From contig CM032661.1 in the NCBI GenBank assembly GCA_019095985.1, positions 10,750,569 through 10,814,568 of the forward strand: DNA of 64,000 nt, written 5' to 3'. The notes beneath the pieces were generated by a model. The model was not told the DNA's origin and did not search any database. It saw only the letters and a list, made by a program, of their open reading frames with translations. The position numbers and the translations under genes are program-made. Each line of letters starts with the position of its first letter. Positions within the stretch are counted from its first letter, which is position 1. Of the stretch, positions 9,919 to 21,289 are shown one piece after another. This stretch comes from Streblospio benedicti. Lineage: Eukaryota > Annelida > Polychaeta > Spionida > Spionidae.

Positions 9919-10740
9919 ATTCTTTTCTAAACAATACCAACACTGTCTTCAAATGAACTGACGTAAAAGAATGGTTCCGTATTACTAATTTTACACATAA
10001 TCGTCGTAAACATTTCGTTTCATACTGGCATATAATGCACCATGACATATGCTTTACAATACAAACATTTGTCTTCTTAATTTATGATATCAAACGAACA
10101 TGTGAGGCAGGGAATCTGTTTTAGGCATCCAACAGTGCCTGTTTCTGTCTTTCAACATTTCACATACATGTACATTAAATATGCTGACACTGTTCTCTGT
10201 CAGCATTTTTAGTCTAGAGAATGTTTTATTTGGCCACCCCTTTCAATGCTGGGGCCCATTTAATTCCCACCTGATTATCTCTTGTTCAAATGAATTATTC
10301 ATATTATTCTTTTCCTTAACATTTTTATTCTCATCTTATTTTCTTAACATTTCATTGTTTATATCTCCAAACTTTTAAATTTACCAAAATTATCCCAATT
10401 TAGTTATTATGTTTTGCACTCATCTACATGTAGGTGCCAGTGGTGCCACTTCAAAAATACAAATCATATAATTGAATTTCTTTTGACAAGGCACCTAGAA
10501 GAGTGAAATATATTAAGTAAATTGTAATAACTTTGATAAATTAAAAACTTGGGAGATATAAAGACCAACTAAAGAAATTAATGAGACACATAGACAGATG
10601 ACTTATTGGGCACACTTTTATATAGCATTTTCATTATTCTAATTCATACTCTCTTGTTCAAAAGTGGAATAAAAAATCATCTCACTATTAAACATGCATT
10701 ACATTTGGGTAGCATTATTTATTATTTCACACAGTAATAC
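9919..10740. other. Intron, no gene recognised
   Basis: AT-rich, no family likeness on either strand, no obvious repeat. Bounded by a foldback unit and cadherin exon 6. Confidence 0.4.
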
Positions 10741-10986
10741 CTGTCCATTATGAAACAAATTTTTCATGCAACCAGTGAATCCATCTTTTATAATATTTCG
10801 CGGATACGAAATCTTGTCATTTGTTCTTCCTCCAAGTTGTAAAGGAGTGTTAACATTAAGTAAACCCATGTTTCCAGGTGATTCGGCTACAACTTCACAT
10901 GGACGGCGATCCTGAATTGATGATTGCGCATTTTCATTTTCTTCAATGACTGCATCTTTGCACAAGTCAACGACCAATTTAATAAT
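10741..10986 (-). CDS. CadN: Cadherin exon 6: first laminin G, C-terminal half
   Basis: The exon begins IIKLVVDLCKDAVIEENEN and includes LNVNTPLQLGGRTND and DGFTGCMKNLFHNGQ. V-D-x-C, the P-L-x-LGG strand and F-x-GC-x-x-N-L are the canonical ending of a LamG domain with its disulfide. The acceptor is GTTTAG and the donor ACAG/GTATTA. It is 246 nt, phase 0 at both ends, and joins LYDLHVGN of the next exon. Confidence 0.92.
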
Positions 10987-11347
10987 CTAAACACAAAGAA
11001 AAACATATTTAGTAGTAAGTACGACAAATCTATCTATCTGTATACAAAATCAAAAGACAACAAAACCCCCTGTAAAAGCCCACCCTAAAATTTGAATCAT
11101 AACAAGAACTAGACCATTGACATCCCAATGGAAATTCCAATGTAAATAGTACTATTAATACAATGTACACAAATTCAATAAAATGCTCATCACTAAAATT
11201 GGTAATTTGTGACCATTGAATCCTACAGGCATTTGGATTGTTATATACGGCAGGCTGAATGAATGTAATGGAGAGCATGCTTAATTAGGAAGACAAAATT
11301 AATGACGAATTGAAAGATTATGCCAAATACAATAATACATACATGTA

Positions 11348-11960
11348 TCGCGTAACGTAACCAGTTTTCGGCCCCATAATAGGAGCTGAAAACTGAAATC
11401 ATGTCATAAAAACAAAATGCAAGCAAACTGTGTGAAATTCTCTTGTATGTGTCAAACTTTAAGACCCATAGATAGTATTATTGGTGAGATTTTAATTTCA
11501 AAAGAAAATACACTTAAAGACAAAAATTGTTTTAACCATGATTTCAGTTTTCGTCTCCCCATGCTTCGGTAATCGGCCCCCTACATTTTGTAATTAAAAT
11601 CTTGTGATGAGGTTTGAAATCTTCACAACAAATTAATTTCAGCTCGGAATTCTTTGCTTTGCACATTCATTCAGAACAAAATATTTATGAATCGTATAGA
11701 TTTTAGTAGATTATAGGATTTTAGTAGATTACAGAAAGGTCATAAACAAAAACCAACTAGGTCCGAAAACTGGAAGGCATCTTTAACTTTGCATGACACG
11801 AATCTTCCAGAATCTGTGTAATTGTTGTGTTGTGGCCTGGTAAGTCTTGGTCTTTGTGAAAATATATTAACATCATGGTGAATGACTGTTGCTGAGAGAT
11901 TATAATTCAATCTACTTTACAAACCCACATATATTTGAATGTAAAACAATTGTATTTTTC
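11348..11960. mobile_element. Diverged second copy of the GGGTAAC MITE
   Basis: Shares with 3568-4224 the left block GTAACCAGTTTTCGGCCCC, the centre (ATTTCAGTTTTCGTCTCCCC, CGGTAATCGGCCCC) and a right block with GACTGTTGCTGAGAGATTAT. Its right end is not preserved and runs close to the exon 5 donor. Confidence 0.55.
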
Positions 11961-11995
11961 ATAAAAAGTTATAAAAAGTTATAAACAATTGCTAC

Positions 11996-12178
11996 CTTTT
12001 CTCGCTGGAATATATCAATTCTGTGCCACTTGCCATCATCAAGCTTTTCTAAGTGTTTTCTTCCCCTGCTATCCCGTCCATCAATGGATACTTTAATCTC
12101 TCCACTTCCATGATTAATTCGCAAAACTGGATACCCTCCACGAAGTTCCAATACAATGAAATCTTCTACATCACTTTT
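11996..12178 (-). CDS. CadN: Cadherin exon 5: first laminin G, middle
   Basis: The exon reads KSDVEDFIVLELRGGYPVL, then an INHGSGEI strand and a DDGKWHRIDIFQREK segment. D-x-W-H-x-x-x-x-x-R is the standard LamG strand motif. The acceptor is TTTTAG and the donor AAAG/GTAGCA. Both ends are phase 0. The 3' end of a degenerate MITE copy (about 11348-11960) lies directly beside the donor in the following intron. Confidence 0.9.
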
Positions 12179-12699
12179 CTAAAATAAATGACTTATGTTG
12201 TAAGTTCATGCTTTGAAGTGAATGTGTGTACTGGTATGAAATCCATACAAGTAACAAGTACGGGTACATATTTGTATGACTGGCAATAAAGAAAAATTTA
12301 CATATAAATAGCTATGATGGGTGATAAATAGTTTACACAATGAACAGGGGGAATATTGCACTGTTTGAACTTGAAATTATCTCATGGTAAAATATAACAC
12401 AATTGTAGAAACCTTAGATTTAGTTTATAAACAATGTGTAGCAATGTGTATTGCTAAGTTGTCACCTAGGCTAAACTTATTAAAAACGCATAATCCACGT
12501 AAAGATTTCGCCAATACATCCGCATAAGCACTAGAAACTGGGCCTATGTGTGAATTTGATTTAGATAGGACATATATTCCACTCATAACAGATAAACCAC
12601 GCATTGTCCTAGCATAAGGAAGTATAGACCGATTTTGGTTGCTAATATGCCATTGATATACTTTTGATAAAATATTTGAACACTTTTACCCCCGACCCC

Positions 12700-13010
12700 C
12701 GACACTATTGTTAAGACCGTGAATCTTGTTTTCGAATGTAAACATTACCTTATATGGTCATAGGTTTGATCGAGTTTGATCGAGTTTTCCTATTAACTTA
12801 CACACAATAATAAAATCATTACGACACTCTTTCATGCATAAATAAATAATCTTCAATATTAAAGATACTTTTAGTAAAAGAAATTTGTCATTTACTTAAA
12901 TAATATGTTAGAACCCGCAAATCGATGTACGGTGTTCAACGGTTTTGTTATGCGCGGAAAATGAACTGCAAACGCGGTGTGTACGGTACTTAACACTGTC
13001 ATTTCATAAT
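12700..13010 (-). repeat. Diverged LTR-like segment, inverted relative to 14758-15180
   Basis: Two blocks match the complement of the LTR at 14758-15180: around GTTTTCGAATGTAAACATTAC (12727-12747) and around AATCGATGTACGGTGTTCAAC (12916-12936). The stretch between is poorly alignable by eye. It is an old solo or partial LTR of the same family in opposite orientation. Confidence 0.5.
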
Positions 13011-13224
13011 CCCATTAACTGCATTTTAAGGTTTTACCTTTGAGCAAGTATCTTGTAGTATTTACAGAGCTGAAAGATCAAATTTTGTCCTCAAAAAATA
13101 AAAATATTGAGCTAACCATTAATATCTTTAACTGTACTTTTCTTAAAAGCAAACCAAAGAACGAGTAGTGTAAAGTGAGATACAGTAGATATAAAAGAAT
13201 ATTTGAAAGAGAAATTCCTACTAG

Positions 13225-13575
13225 AACTCCAATGCACTACAAACAGACCTTGGCAAATTTGTGTGAGTGGCCCACAATTAAGTGGCAACTAAATTTCAAC
13301 GCAAAGAAGTGTAAGGTGCTACACATTGGTGCAGGAAAGCTCATATAGTATGGCCCTGGGAAATGTTGTGCTAGACTCAGTAACACAAGAGAAGGATCTA
13401 GCCTTTCTAGGTGTAATAATCGACAACCGCATTAAGTTCGATGGACATATAGAAAATGAAGTGAAGAAAGCAAAAAGGCTGTTGGGGCTTATAAGACGGT
13501 CTTTTCATTACCTTGAGAGTGAAACCTTTTGTATGTTATACAAGTCCATGGTATGAGGACCTCACCTCGAATACG
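13225..13575 (+). pseudogene. LINE reverse transcriptase fragment, thumb region
   Basis: One frame reads NALQTDLANLCEW and FNAKKCKVLHIG. After a frame change at about 13320-13330 the next reads LDSVTQEKDLAFLGVIID, then AKRLLGLIRRSFHYLESE and LYKSMV. The KC-x-V-L-x-IG, LGV-x-ID and AKR-x-LGLIRRSF blocks are the region after the YADD motif in Jockey/CR1-like non-LTR retrotransposons. A second frame change follows MV before a PHLEYG-like text. The LINE stops abruptly where the Ty3 integrase begins, so the junction is an insertion or recombination point. Confidence 0.75.
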
Positions 13576-14757
13576 GGCATGTTGCGTACTTCTACGAAAG
13601 ACAGGTGGCTCTAAATGTAAAGGTAGAACCCAAAACAGTGTTTGGTGGCCTACCATTACCTCACAGATTGAAGCGATGTGTAGGAAATGTACAACCTGTG
13701 CAATACATAGACCAGAGAGACGAGAAGAGTTAATACCATGGACTACTCCAGAGAATGTTTGGGAACGAGTAGGGACGGACTTGTTCTACCATGAAGGGAA
13801 AGACTACCTTGTCGTCACTGACTACACATCAAATTGGATAGATATAAAAGAACTACCTTCCACAACTTCAGGGAGGGTAATCAAAGCTCTATGTGAAATC
13901 TTTGCTACCAATGGGTGTCCTGCTCAAGTGGTGTCTGATAATGGACCTCAGTTTGATTCAGAAGAATTTGAAGCTTTTGCAAAGGATTGGGGATTCCGAC
14001 ACATCACATCATCACCGAGATACCCACAGTCAAATGGAGCAGCTGAAAGGGCAGTACTGACAGCCAAAAACATTTTGAAGAAGAATACTAACCCGTATCT
14101 TGGTCTATTAGCATACCAGACAGAACCCTTACATAATGGGAACACACCAAGTCAGATTCTCACGTCTAGATTATTGAGAACGACGCTACCAACCATCGCA
14201 GAAAAACTCCAACCAGAAACTATTAATCCAGAGAATCTGAAAGAGAAAAAAATCGATATAAAAAGAACTACAGCAGAAACTACAATGAACGACAAAGTTA
14301 TGGGTTTACCGATCCTCCGCCAAGGAGATCAGGTGTACGTAAGAGATCAAGGTAAATATGGAGATGTTATTGAGAAAGTGAGCCAACCAAGATCCTACAA
14401 CATACAAATGACAAATGGTAATGTCATAAGACGTAATCGAAGATCCCTGATTCCTACAGGAGTAGAAAATGATCCACCTACTCCCCATCCTGATCAACAT
14501 CGTGCAAGTGTTGATGCTGATGGTCTACAACCCGAGAGTAGTACCTCCAATAACTCAGAAACTCAGTGTTCAGCGTCGACGATTAAGGATACAAGAAAAC
14601 CTGACTTCATTTATTATAAGTGACTTTTGAAGGGATTGAGACCAACTCGTCTTGTACATGTTTAATGTTAAGGTTCTCATACATGTTTAATGTTAAATGT
14701 TAAAAGTTTAAAGGTTAAAGGTTTTCTGAGTTGTCTTGTATTATCTTAAAAGGGGGA
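13576..14757 (+). mobile_element. Ty3-type LTR retroelement fragment: integrase part
   Basis: An open frame to 14623 shows the end of an integrase zinc finger (CRKCTTCAIHRPERR), then the core with GTDLFY, VSDNGPQFDSEEF and SNGAAERAV. These carry the three acidic residues of the DDE centre with usual spacing. A C-terminal segment with DQVYVRD follows. This is the standard Ty3/gypsy integrase, which inserts the cDNA into host DNA. Only the 3' part of the element is present; it is a fragment, not a whole copy. A purine tract (14749-14757) precedes the LTR. Confidence 0.88.
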
Positions 14758-15180
14758 TGTTGTATACGTTATGTCAGATCTTAGTGTTTCTAGAATAAAG
14801 GACTTAACCCTCGTACACTTTGTGCTTCGACATATAATACCTTCGTTTGTCTGTCATCTGTTATGCTGGTATTTGCTGTCACTAGTCAATGCCCATAATG
14901 TTAAACACCGTCAACGGGGCTTACAAATCCGCGTAACAAAACTGTTAAACACCGTACATCGATTCGAAGGTTCACTTGCCTTCTGTCACCAAATTATAGA
15001 ACATATCTAATCAAACAATGTGTACTAAAAATATTTTATGTAGGTATGCCTGGGTGTTATTATCAATGTAATATGTGTTTTAATTGTTCAGGAAAATGCT
15101 TCCAAACGTACCAAAAAACGTGACCTTATAAGGTAATGTTTACATTCGAAAACGAGGTTCAAGGTACTTAAAATAGTGTA
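14758..15180 (+). repeat. 3' LTR of the Ty3-type fragment (right edge approximate)
   Basis: Begins TGTTGTATACGTTATGTCAG directly after the purine tract AAAGGGGGA, the normal start of a 3' LTR. The right edge is uncertain, near 15180. An inverted, diverged relative lies at 12700-13010. No same-orientation 5' LTR was found, consistent with a truncated copy. Confidence 0.65.
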
Positions 15181-15184
15181 TGGG

Positions 15185-16126
15185 GGGTGACTTTGTTGTG
15201 TTGGGAATTCCACCCGATGCAACGCAGCGCCGAGAACATGTGCAATATATAGATCTATATATCTATATCAATATATAGATGCAAATAATAGATCTACGCA
15301 GTTGCCAGTCGAAGGGGAAATGTTTCCCCAAAATGTAGCACAGTAGTGTGAAAAATATAAGTTTCTGAGCCACCAACATTATGTTAGTATCTACCTATCA
15401 TGAATCCAGAAACTATAAAACTTCTAGTAAAATAGTTTAAGAAACGCCAAACGAGAATCGGTTTGATCTTGCAATATCGGCATGCAACAATAGTGGCTTT
15501 TCCCCCGATATTATCGTGCTATAGTCTCCTCCCGTTTTTTTTCGATATATCGCTCTATATCGTCTGCTCGGCATCTCTATTGATCTCCTATTGTCTACTT
15601 ACATACGTTGTTTTACTTACGTATTTACTCTATTTATTGATTGTGTATTGATGTACCCATGACATGTAAGATCCTGTAAGATCCTGTCACATGTTTCATT
15701 ATATAAAACCCGTCAAATGGCATTTAGAAGCAGTGTCATCGGGATGAAAAGTAGATAACTTTATGTAAAACCTCATTAGGAATGATCGTGCATACTTCAT
15801 TTTAATGTTACTATAATATCTTAAGTGTATACTAATAACAAGAAATTTCAACACATTGACATCAGTTTCCTTGCCAGTCGCCATTTTGGCAAGTGTGTAC
15901 TAGTACCCGACGCAACATGCATTTATATAATATGATATTATATACGATAATTATCACAACGCAAATAAAGTAGCTCAGACATGTTTTCCCGCGCTACCGG
16001 CGTGACACAGTTGAAATTATTTTAGTGGATTGACTGAAATCTGTTGTACGTGGGTAAAATTAAAATCAATACACAAACACTGCAATCAAAACGTCAATTA
16101 AAAATATGTATAGTTATTCATAAAAC
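15185..16126. other. Intron, no gene recognised
   Basis: AT-rich with short ATATAGAT runs near 15245-15290. No family likeness on either strand. Confidence 0.4.
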
Positions 16127-16216
16127 GGCAATAGTATCAGGAGTATTTTTACGTCGAAAGTTAATCAATATACATATATATTGATTAATTTTCGACATAT
16201 AAATACTCACAATACT
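16127..16216. repeat. Imperfect palindrome, about 43-bp arms
   Basis: AATAGTATCAGGAGTATTT...GTCGAAAGTTAATCAATATA on the left faces its complement ending AATACTCACAATACTAT on the right, with almost no loop. The stem is AT-rich and could form a cruciform. No element boundaries identified. Confidence 0.7.
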
Positions 16217-16499
16217 ATCAGTTATCTATCGTTTGGCCTGAACCGATAATCGATATTGAAATTGTCACCGATATGCAGCACTAGGTACATGTGTTGAAAG
16301 TTTCAAGAAACATCTCATTTGGCGCAGAAAGTTTAGGGAACTAAAAGTCTGCTCCACACATTACCATATCCCACATATGTGTGAGAATTCATTTTCTTTT
16401 TCTTATTTTTCACAATTCATTTATTTTTTATATAACTAGACGCAACAACAAACAAGTAGTCGTCGGGAATGCCGTAAATCTCCGCTTCCCCGATCAGGC

Positions 16500-17885
16500 C
16501 ATTTACCCGATCAGGCCATTTTTGAAAAGTAGGCCAAAGTACTCAAATATCAAATCACGTGAGGAGAGTGATATAGTCCTACAAAATGTCAAGTTTGGTG
16601 ATGATAGGTCATAAAGTCTTCCCAGGAGACAGATAAACATAAATTCGTAATAATTTGTTTTTAAAGAACATTGTAATTTCATCAAAAGTAGGCCAAAGTA
16701 CACCAAAATATAATCAGCTCTGGAGAGTGGTACAACGAAGCTAGATATGAAGTTTGGTGACGATAGGTGTAGAGTGGTAACAAGGTTTATTTCGTAAGGC
16801 TCATAAGTTCGTAAAAAGTAGGCCAAAGTACACCAATGTCACTTCAACTATGGAGACTAGTTTAGTGAACTTAACTGTAAAGTTTAATGACCATAGGTGA
16901 AATACTTATCCCAGTGCAGTGGTAACAATAGTTTTATTCGAATATTTTATTTCATAAATCTTTTAAAAGTAGGCCAAAGTACACCAATAAAAATCACGTG
17001 AGGAGTGATATACATACCAAATGACAAGTTTATTTTTGATAAGTCATAAATTGTTCCCAGGAGACAGATAAACACAAATTCATAATATGTTTTAAAAAAC
17101 ACATCGTAACTTCATCAAAAGTTGGCCAAAGTACACCAAAATCTAATCAGCTCTGGAGAGTAGTACAACAAAGCGAGATATGAAGTTTGGTGACGACAGG
17201 TCAAATACTTCTCCCTGTAGCATGGTAACAAACTTTATTGTGTAACATTTGTAAGTTTGTCAAAAGTAGGCCAAAGTACACCAACGTCAATTCAACTATG
17301 GAGACTAGTATAGTGAACTTAACTGTAAAGTTTAATGACTATAGGTGAAATACTTTTTCCAGTGCAGTGGTAACAATAGTTTTACTCAAATATTTAAAAA
17401 AATCAAAAGTAGGCCAAAGTTCACCAATATCAAATTACGTGAGGAGAGTGATATAGACATACCAAAAATCAAGTTTGGTCATGATAAGTCATAAACTGTT
17501 CCCAGGTGACAGAAAAACACAATTATGTAATAATTTGTTTTTAAACACACATTGTAACTTCATCAAAAGTAGGCCAAAGTACACCAAAATCTAATCAGCT
17601 CTGGAGAGTAGTACAACAAAGCTAAATATGAAGTTTGGTGACCATAGGTCAAATACTTCTCCCTGTAGAGTGTTAACAAGGTTTATTACGTAACACTTGT
17701 AAGTTCGCCAAAAGTAGGCCAAAGTACAAACAAAATTTTTTGAGGGGTAATTTTTCCTCTAACAAGACATATTCAAGTTGCAAATCAATAGCTCAAGTAG
17801 TCTTCGCGTTATCAACCTGTTTATTTTGGGCGGGCGTACGCACGGACAGACAGAAGCAAAGCTAGAAACCTCCCTCCGGGCTTCG
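16500..17885 (+). mobile_element. Helentron-like (HINE) satellite carrier with trimeric higher-order array
   Basis: Nine copies of AAAGTAGGCCAAAGTACACC start near 16519, 16684, 16815, 16967, 17117, 17262, 17403, 17566 and 17709. They head units of about 130-165 bp. Three unit types follow in fixed order C-A-B: C has ATCACGTGAGGAG, A has AATCAGCTCTGGAGAGT, B has CAACTATGGAGACTAG. The C-to-C distance is about 440-450 bp. The array ends in CGTACGCACGGACAGACAG, a GACGG-type microsatellite, then CCTCCGGGCTTCGTCTGGGG, a hairpin-like end. Satellite, microsatellite and hairpin in that order is the known layout of bivalve non-autonomous Helentrons. Confidence 0.65.
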
Positions 17886-18159
17886 TCTGGGGAGATTTAA
17901 AAACCAAAAGGTTAAAACGCAATAATTACACAAGTATTTAACTATAGATGTAAGTACATAAATAAAGCAGAATATATGAATCGGATGAAAATTCAGATTA
18001 CAGAAACAAAGTAGAAGGGTACTCATTGAAGCACAACTAAGTACCAGCACCTTTGAGCATCAATTAGCAATTTTAACTGTCTTATATGATTTTTCATTGG
18101 ATTGCCAATTATGGCGATTGCCAATTATGAGAGAAGGTGATACCTTGAGTCAGATCTTG

Positions 18160-18720
18160 AGAGAATTAGAGGGGGTGGGGGGGAAGGGGGTTTATTGCTA
18201 AAAGGGGGGGGGGGCTTGGCCTGAGGGAATATGCCTGGGGGGTGGGGTTGGGGGTGGCTTGTGAGTATACGCCTGAGGGGTGAAGGGGTAACTTGAGAGA
18301 ATGTGAGGCTTGAAAGAATGGGTTACTTGTGAGTATATGGCAGAGAGTAGGCTTGATATAATATGGAGGCGCCTTGTGAGAGTACAAGTGACGGGGAGCT
18401 TGAGAGAAGGTGAAAGCTTGATAGAATGGGGGGCTTTTGAGAATATGGCGGGAGTGGGCTTGAAAGAAGATGCCGGCAGCTTGAGAGAAGGCAGGGACTT
18501 GTGAGTATTTATGGCTGGAGGGGGAGGTTTGAGAGAAGGAGGGGGCACAAGAGTATATAGGGGGGAGGGGTGGGGGGTCATTATGAGCATAGGTAAGGGT
18601 GTTTGATTTGAGAGAAGGATAGACCTTGAAAGTATTTTGGGTGGAAGGGGATTCGCGAGTGAGGAAAGGGGGCTTGAGACCGCGTGGAGATGGGGGGGGT
18701 GGAAGGGCAGGCGGTGCTTA
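18160..18720 (+). repeat. G-rich purine minisatellite
   Basis: Imperfect units of CTTGAGAGAA plus a G run, interleaved with CTTGTGAGTAT, cover the interval. The plus strand is strongly purine-biased with runs of 6-10 G. The proline-rich minus frames across it are repeat artefacts. G-quadruplex or triplex formation is possible in principle. It lies about 110 bp downstream of the exon 4 donor on the minus strand. Confidence 0.8.
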
Positions 18721-18832
18721 AGCCCCACCTGGATCCATCCCTGTAATATTATATATAATTCTTAATATCAACACTTCTTTTTAATGTGGTAATAAAAACA
18801 AAATTTTTCAAATAATGTCCATTAATACTTAC

Positions 18833-19016
18833 TGCTAATTCAGTGATAGGACCATTATACATCAAAAGACCATTGCCTTTTGTTGTGATGAATTCAAGAG
18901 AGGTGTGACTATTCTGACACTGACTAAGAGGCTCGAACCATGCCCATCCATTGCCTTTAAAATGGTGGTGTGTTTGCTGACATCTGGGCCCAGTGAAAGA
19001 GGGTGGACAAGTGCAG
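18833..19016 (-). CDS. CadN: Cadherin exon 4: end of EGF repeat, start of first laminin G
   Basis: The exon opens CTCPPSFTGPRC, closing the EGF repeat, then runs through GNGWAWFEPLSQC, HTSLEFITTKGNGLLMYNGP and ITELA. The WAWF motif and the S-x-EF-T-x-x-x-GLL strand are characteristic of the first LamG domain of type III cadherins. The acceptor is TTCTCAG and the donor GTAAGT. It leaves in phase 0 and joins KSDVEDFIVLEL of the next exon. No stop occurs in frame. Confidence 0.92.
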
Positions 19017-19194
19017 CTGAGAATAATGCAAATAATACTGTAATAACTGATTGTAGTTTAGTGGTATTTAAGTATATTCATATTATATACATTTTTGTAA
19101 TTTTAATGCTGTCAGACTTTTAAGGGGGCAGCTGCCTGGCTTCCTCAGGAAACGGCTCATGACAACCAGGCTGGACAAGCTTGAGAACAAGAAC

Positions 19195-19470
19195 ATTTCC
19201 GATAGGTTAGTTTGTCTTTTTTCATTCTTTTGCTGTTAACTATTCTAAAATGATCAAAACTTTTCCTTTACATATCTTTATTACATTACATGTTTCAAGT
19301 CAACAGACTCCTCAAATTTGTTGATGTTTACACTACCATGACAGTACTATATAGACCACGATATACAAAATAATATGTATACATAAGCAGTTGCTTAAGG
19401 CCCAAACCCCTCATATTATGTCTTGTTTATGTGCAGAAAATTTAAGACATTATATCAGACAATGTCACAC
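19195..19470 (+). repeat. Dispersed repeat, Penelope-end-like, inverted copy at 34035-34290
   Basis: The blocks CTGTTAACTATTCTAAAATG, TTGATGTTTACACTACCATG and GCAGTTGCTTAAGGCCCAAA recur in complement at 34035-34290. There they lie between a hammerhead candidate and a Penelope coding stump. A hammerhead-like text (TTGAGGA, GTC/GAC stem, GAAAC on the minus strand) is present near 19295-19325 but is weak. Confidence 0.6.
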
Positions 19471-19709
19471 AATAAACAAACCAAATCAAACAAACACACA
19501 AACAAACTGTCGGAATGAGTAGTGGGCTACATGTAGGCCGGATTTTGTGCAGAAAGTCTCTGCTTTATCGCCATGTTTCACATATAAACAGTCTGTCATT
19601 CCCCCGGATTTAAGACTAGTGACAACAAGAAACCCTTACCTTGGCATTTCTATGTAAATTTTGAGAAATAGAAGCATGGTTTTGATAATTCTAATACATT
19701 CTGATAGTT

Positions 19710-20345
19710 CAGCTCATGGAGTTTTGGTATACAAATCAGGAATGTTGCATTAGATGGGGGTTGTCACTATTGAGCTCCTTCAAAGTAAGTAATGGTGTCC
19801 GTCCAGGCAGCATATTGTCTCCAATTTTATTTAATATGTACATGAATGATCACTCTATCTTGTTAAATAATTCTAATGTTGGATGCAAAATTAAAGCTAT
19901 ATTGTACAATAATTTGATATATGTAGATGACACATGTGTTGTGGCTCCCTGCCCTAGTGCTATCAGGAAATTATTGGATATCTGTAGTAAATTTGCAGAT
20001 CGCATTATGTCAAATTTAACGGGAAGAAGTCCAAATATATGTGTTTCAAACCTATACTTTTAAAAATCTTCATGTTCCTTGTGTATCACTTGGAAGTGCA
20101 ATTGTACCACTTGTGGAGAATACCAAGTACCTTGGGTTGTTCATTCATCATTGATAAAGAGGATGGTCGAACTAAAATATGAAATCCTTGTGACAAGATT
20201 AACTCTGCAGATCAAGAAATCTAATGCAGGTGGTTTTATGTACTACCAAATGTGTACATGGTTTGAACGGTGAGAAGTGGCAGATTTCGAATTTGTAGCC
20301 AAAAAACAGAACCTCTAGGCTTAGAACGTTTCAAATCTGCTGCAA
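19710..20345 (+). pseudogene. LINE reverse transcriptase fragment with YVDD
   Basis: SNGVRPGSILSPILFNMYMN is RT motif 4 (NGVRQG-x-LSP) and LIYVDDTCVVAPCPSA is the catalytic YADD box, here YVDD. The frame then breaks; further on other frames give TKYLGLFIH and AGGFMYYQM, matching the region after the catalytic box. Several stops and frame changes after 20040 make it dead. The clade is not certain. Confidence 0.75.
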
Positions 20346-20529
20346 AGTTAAAGTAGAGTGATTTTACAAGAACGTCGTGTTTAGCCATCCTATTTCCAAA
20401 CTAGGTCGTGTCATATAACCATTTTCACTGATGTTGTTTGGATGGATAAAATCTTTATGATATATAAATTTCATGAGAAAATGACACTGAAGACAGAAGT
20501 TACAGCACTGTATGTGACGGATTATGAGA

Positions 20530-21020
20530 AATAGAGATTTGTCATTGGGTCTTGATTTATTCATATGAAATGTTTACTATGGCAAAAACAAATAAGCGTG
20601 TCGCATAGAGGAGCAATTGAAATATATGCATGTGCAATATGAACATGATTAGACTAATACTTTTTATGTGAGAGGGTTTCAAAGTGAAAATTTCTATTTT
20701 TTGCAACTCATTTTCCAGTAGTGACTAATCCCGCCCAATGTTAAATTTTCACTTGTGTTCTGTGTGATATGAAAGTGTTACGTTATTCATGATTGAGTAC
20801 GGTGAGTAGGTTCAGTGACCACGTTTATCAACATACGTGTGACGTAGTTATCTGAACGTGATGCACGTCATTCGTTCAAAACCTTACGCAAAACGGGGTC
20901 ATCTCGGTGCGTTTGGCTGAGATTCGTGCTGAATTTTGTGCTGAATCTTTGGCTGATTTTTTGGCTGAATTCTGAGTTGAGTTCATAGCCTACAGACCTC
21001 GTGTGTATAGTCTTAACCAG
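20530..21020 (-). repeat. Inverted copy of the 8045-8525 repeat
   Basis: The complement of 8045-8525, including the ATTCAGCC-like tandem run (here GGCTGAATTCTGAG and neighbours), the GAACGTGATGCACGTCATTC block and the CATATGAATAAATCAAGACC block. The TIRs of the parent element are not seen, so this is an internal fragment. Confidence 0.7.
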
Positions 21021-21289
21021 CCCAATCTGGGCTTGGGTATTAAGAACTATTCAGAAATATGACAACATTATTACTCCAAAGTATTACTTTTGAATAAAAT
21101 ACAACAATTCCAAAACTTCTACCATTTTCCTCATAAAGGATTATCAACTATGCATTAACAGATTATATCACAATAAAAAAAAAACACTGATAGGTTACAT
21201 ATTATTAGATTGTGCCATAATGCATCCATTATCCATATTAGAGCAATAATTTCCATAATACTCCCATTATAAATCTAATTCAAATTTAA

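Noticed and set aside
16503-16826. 107-residue minus frame
   Set aside because: Lies inside the tandem satellite array.
18198-18728. Proline-rich 176-residue minus frame
   Set aside because: Low-complexity product of the G-rich minisatellite.
19280-19330. Hammerhead-like text in the dispersed repeat 19195-19470
   Set aside because: Stem I pairing is poor and stem II has only three to four pairs; kept as a weak hint only.
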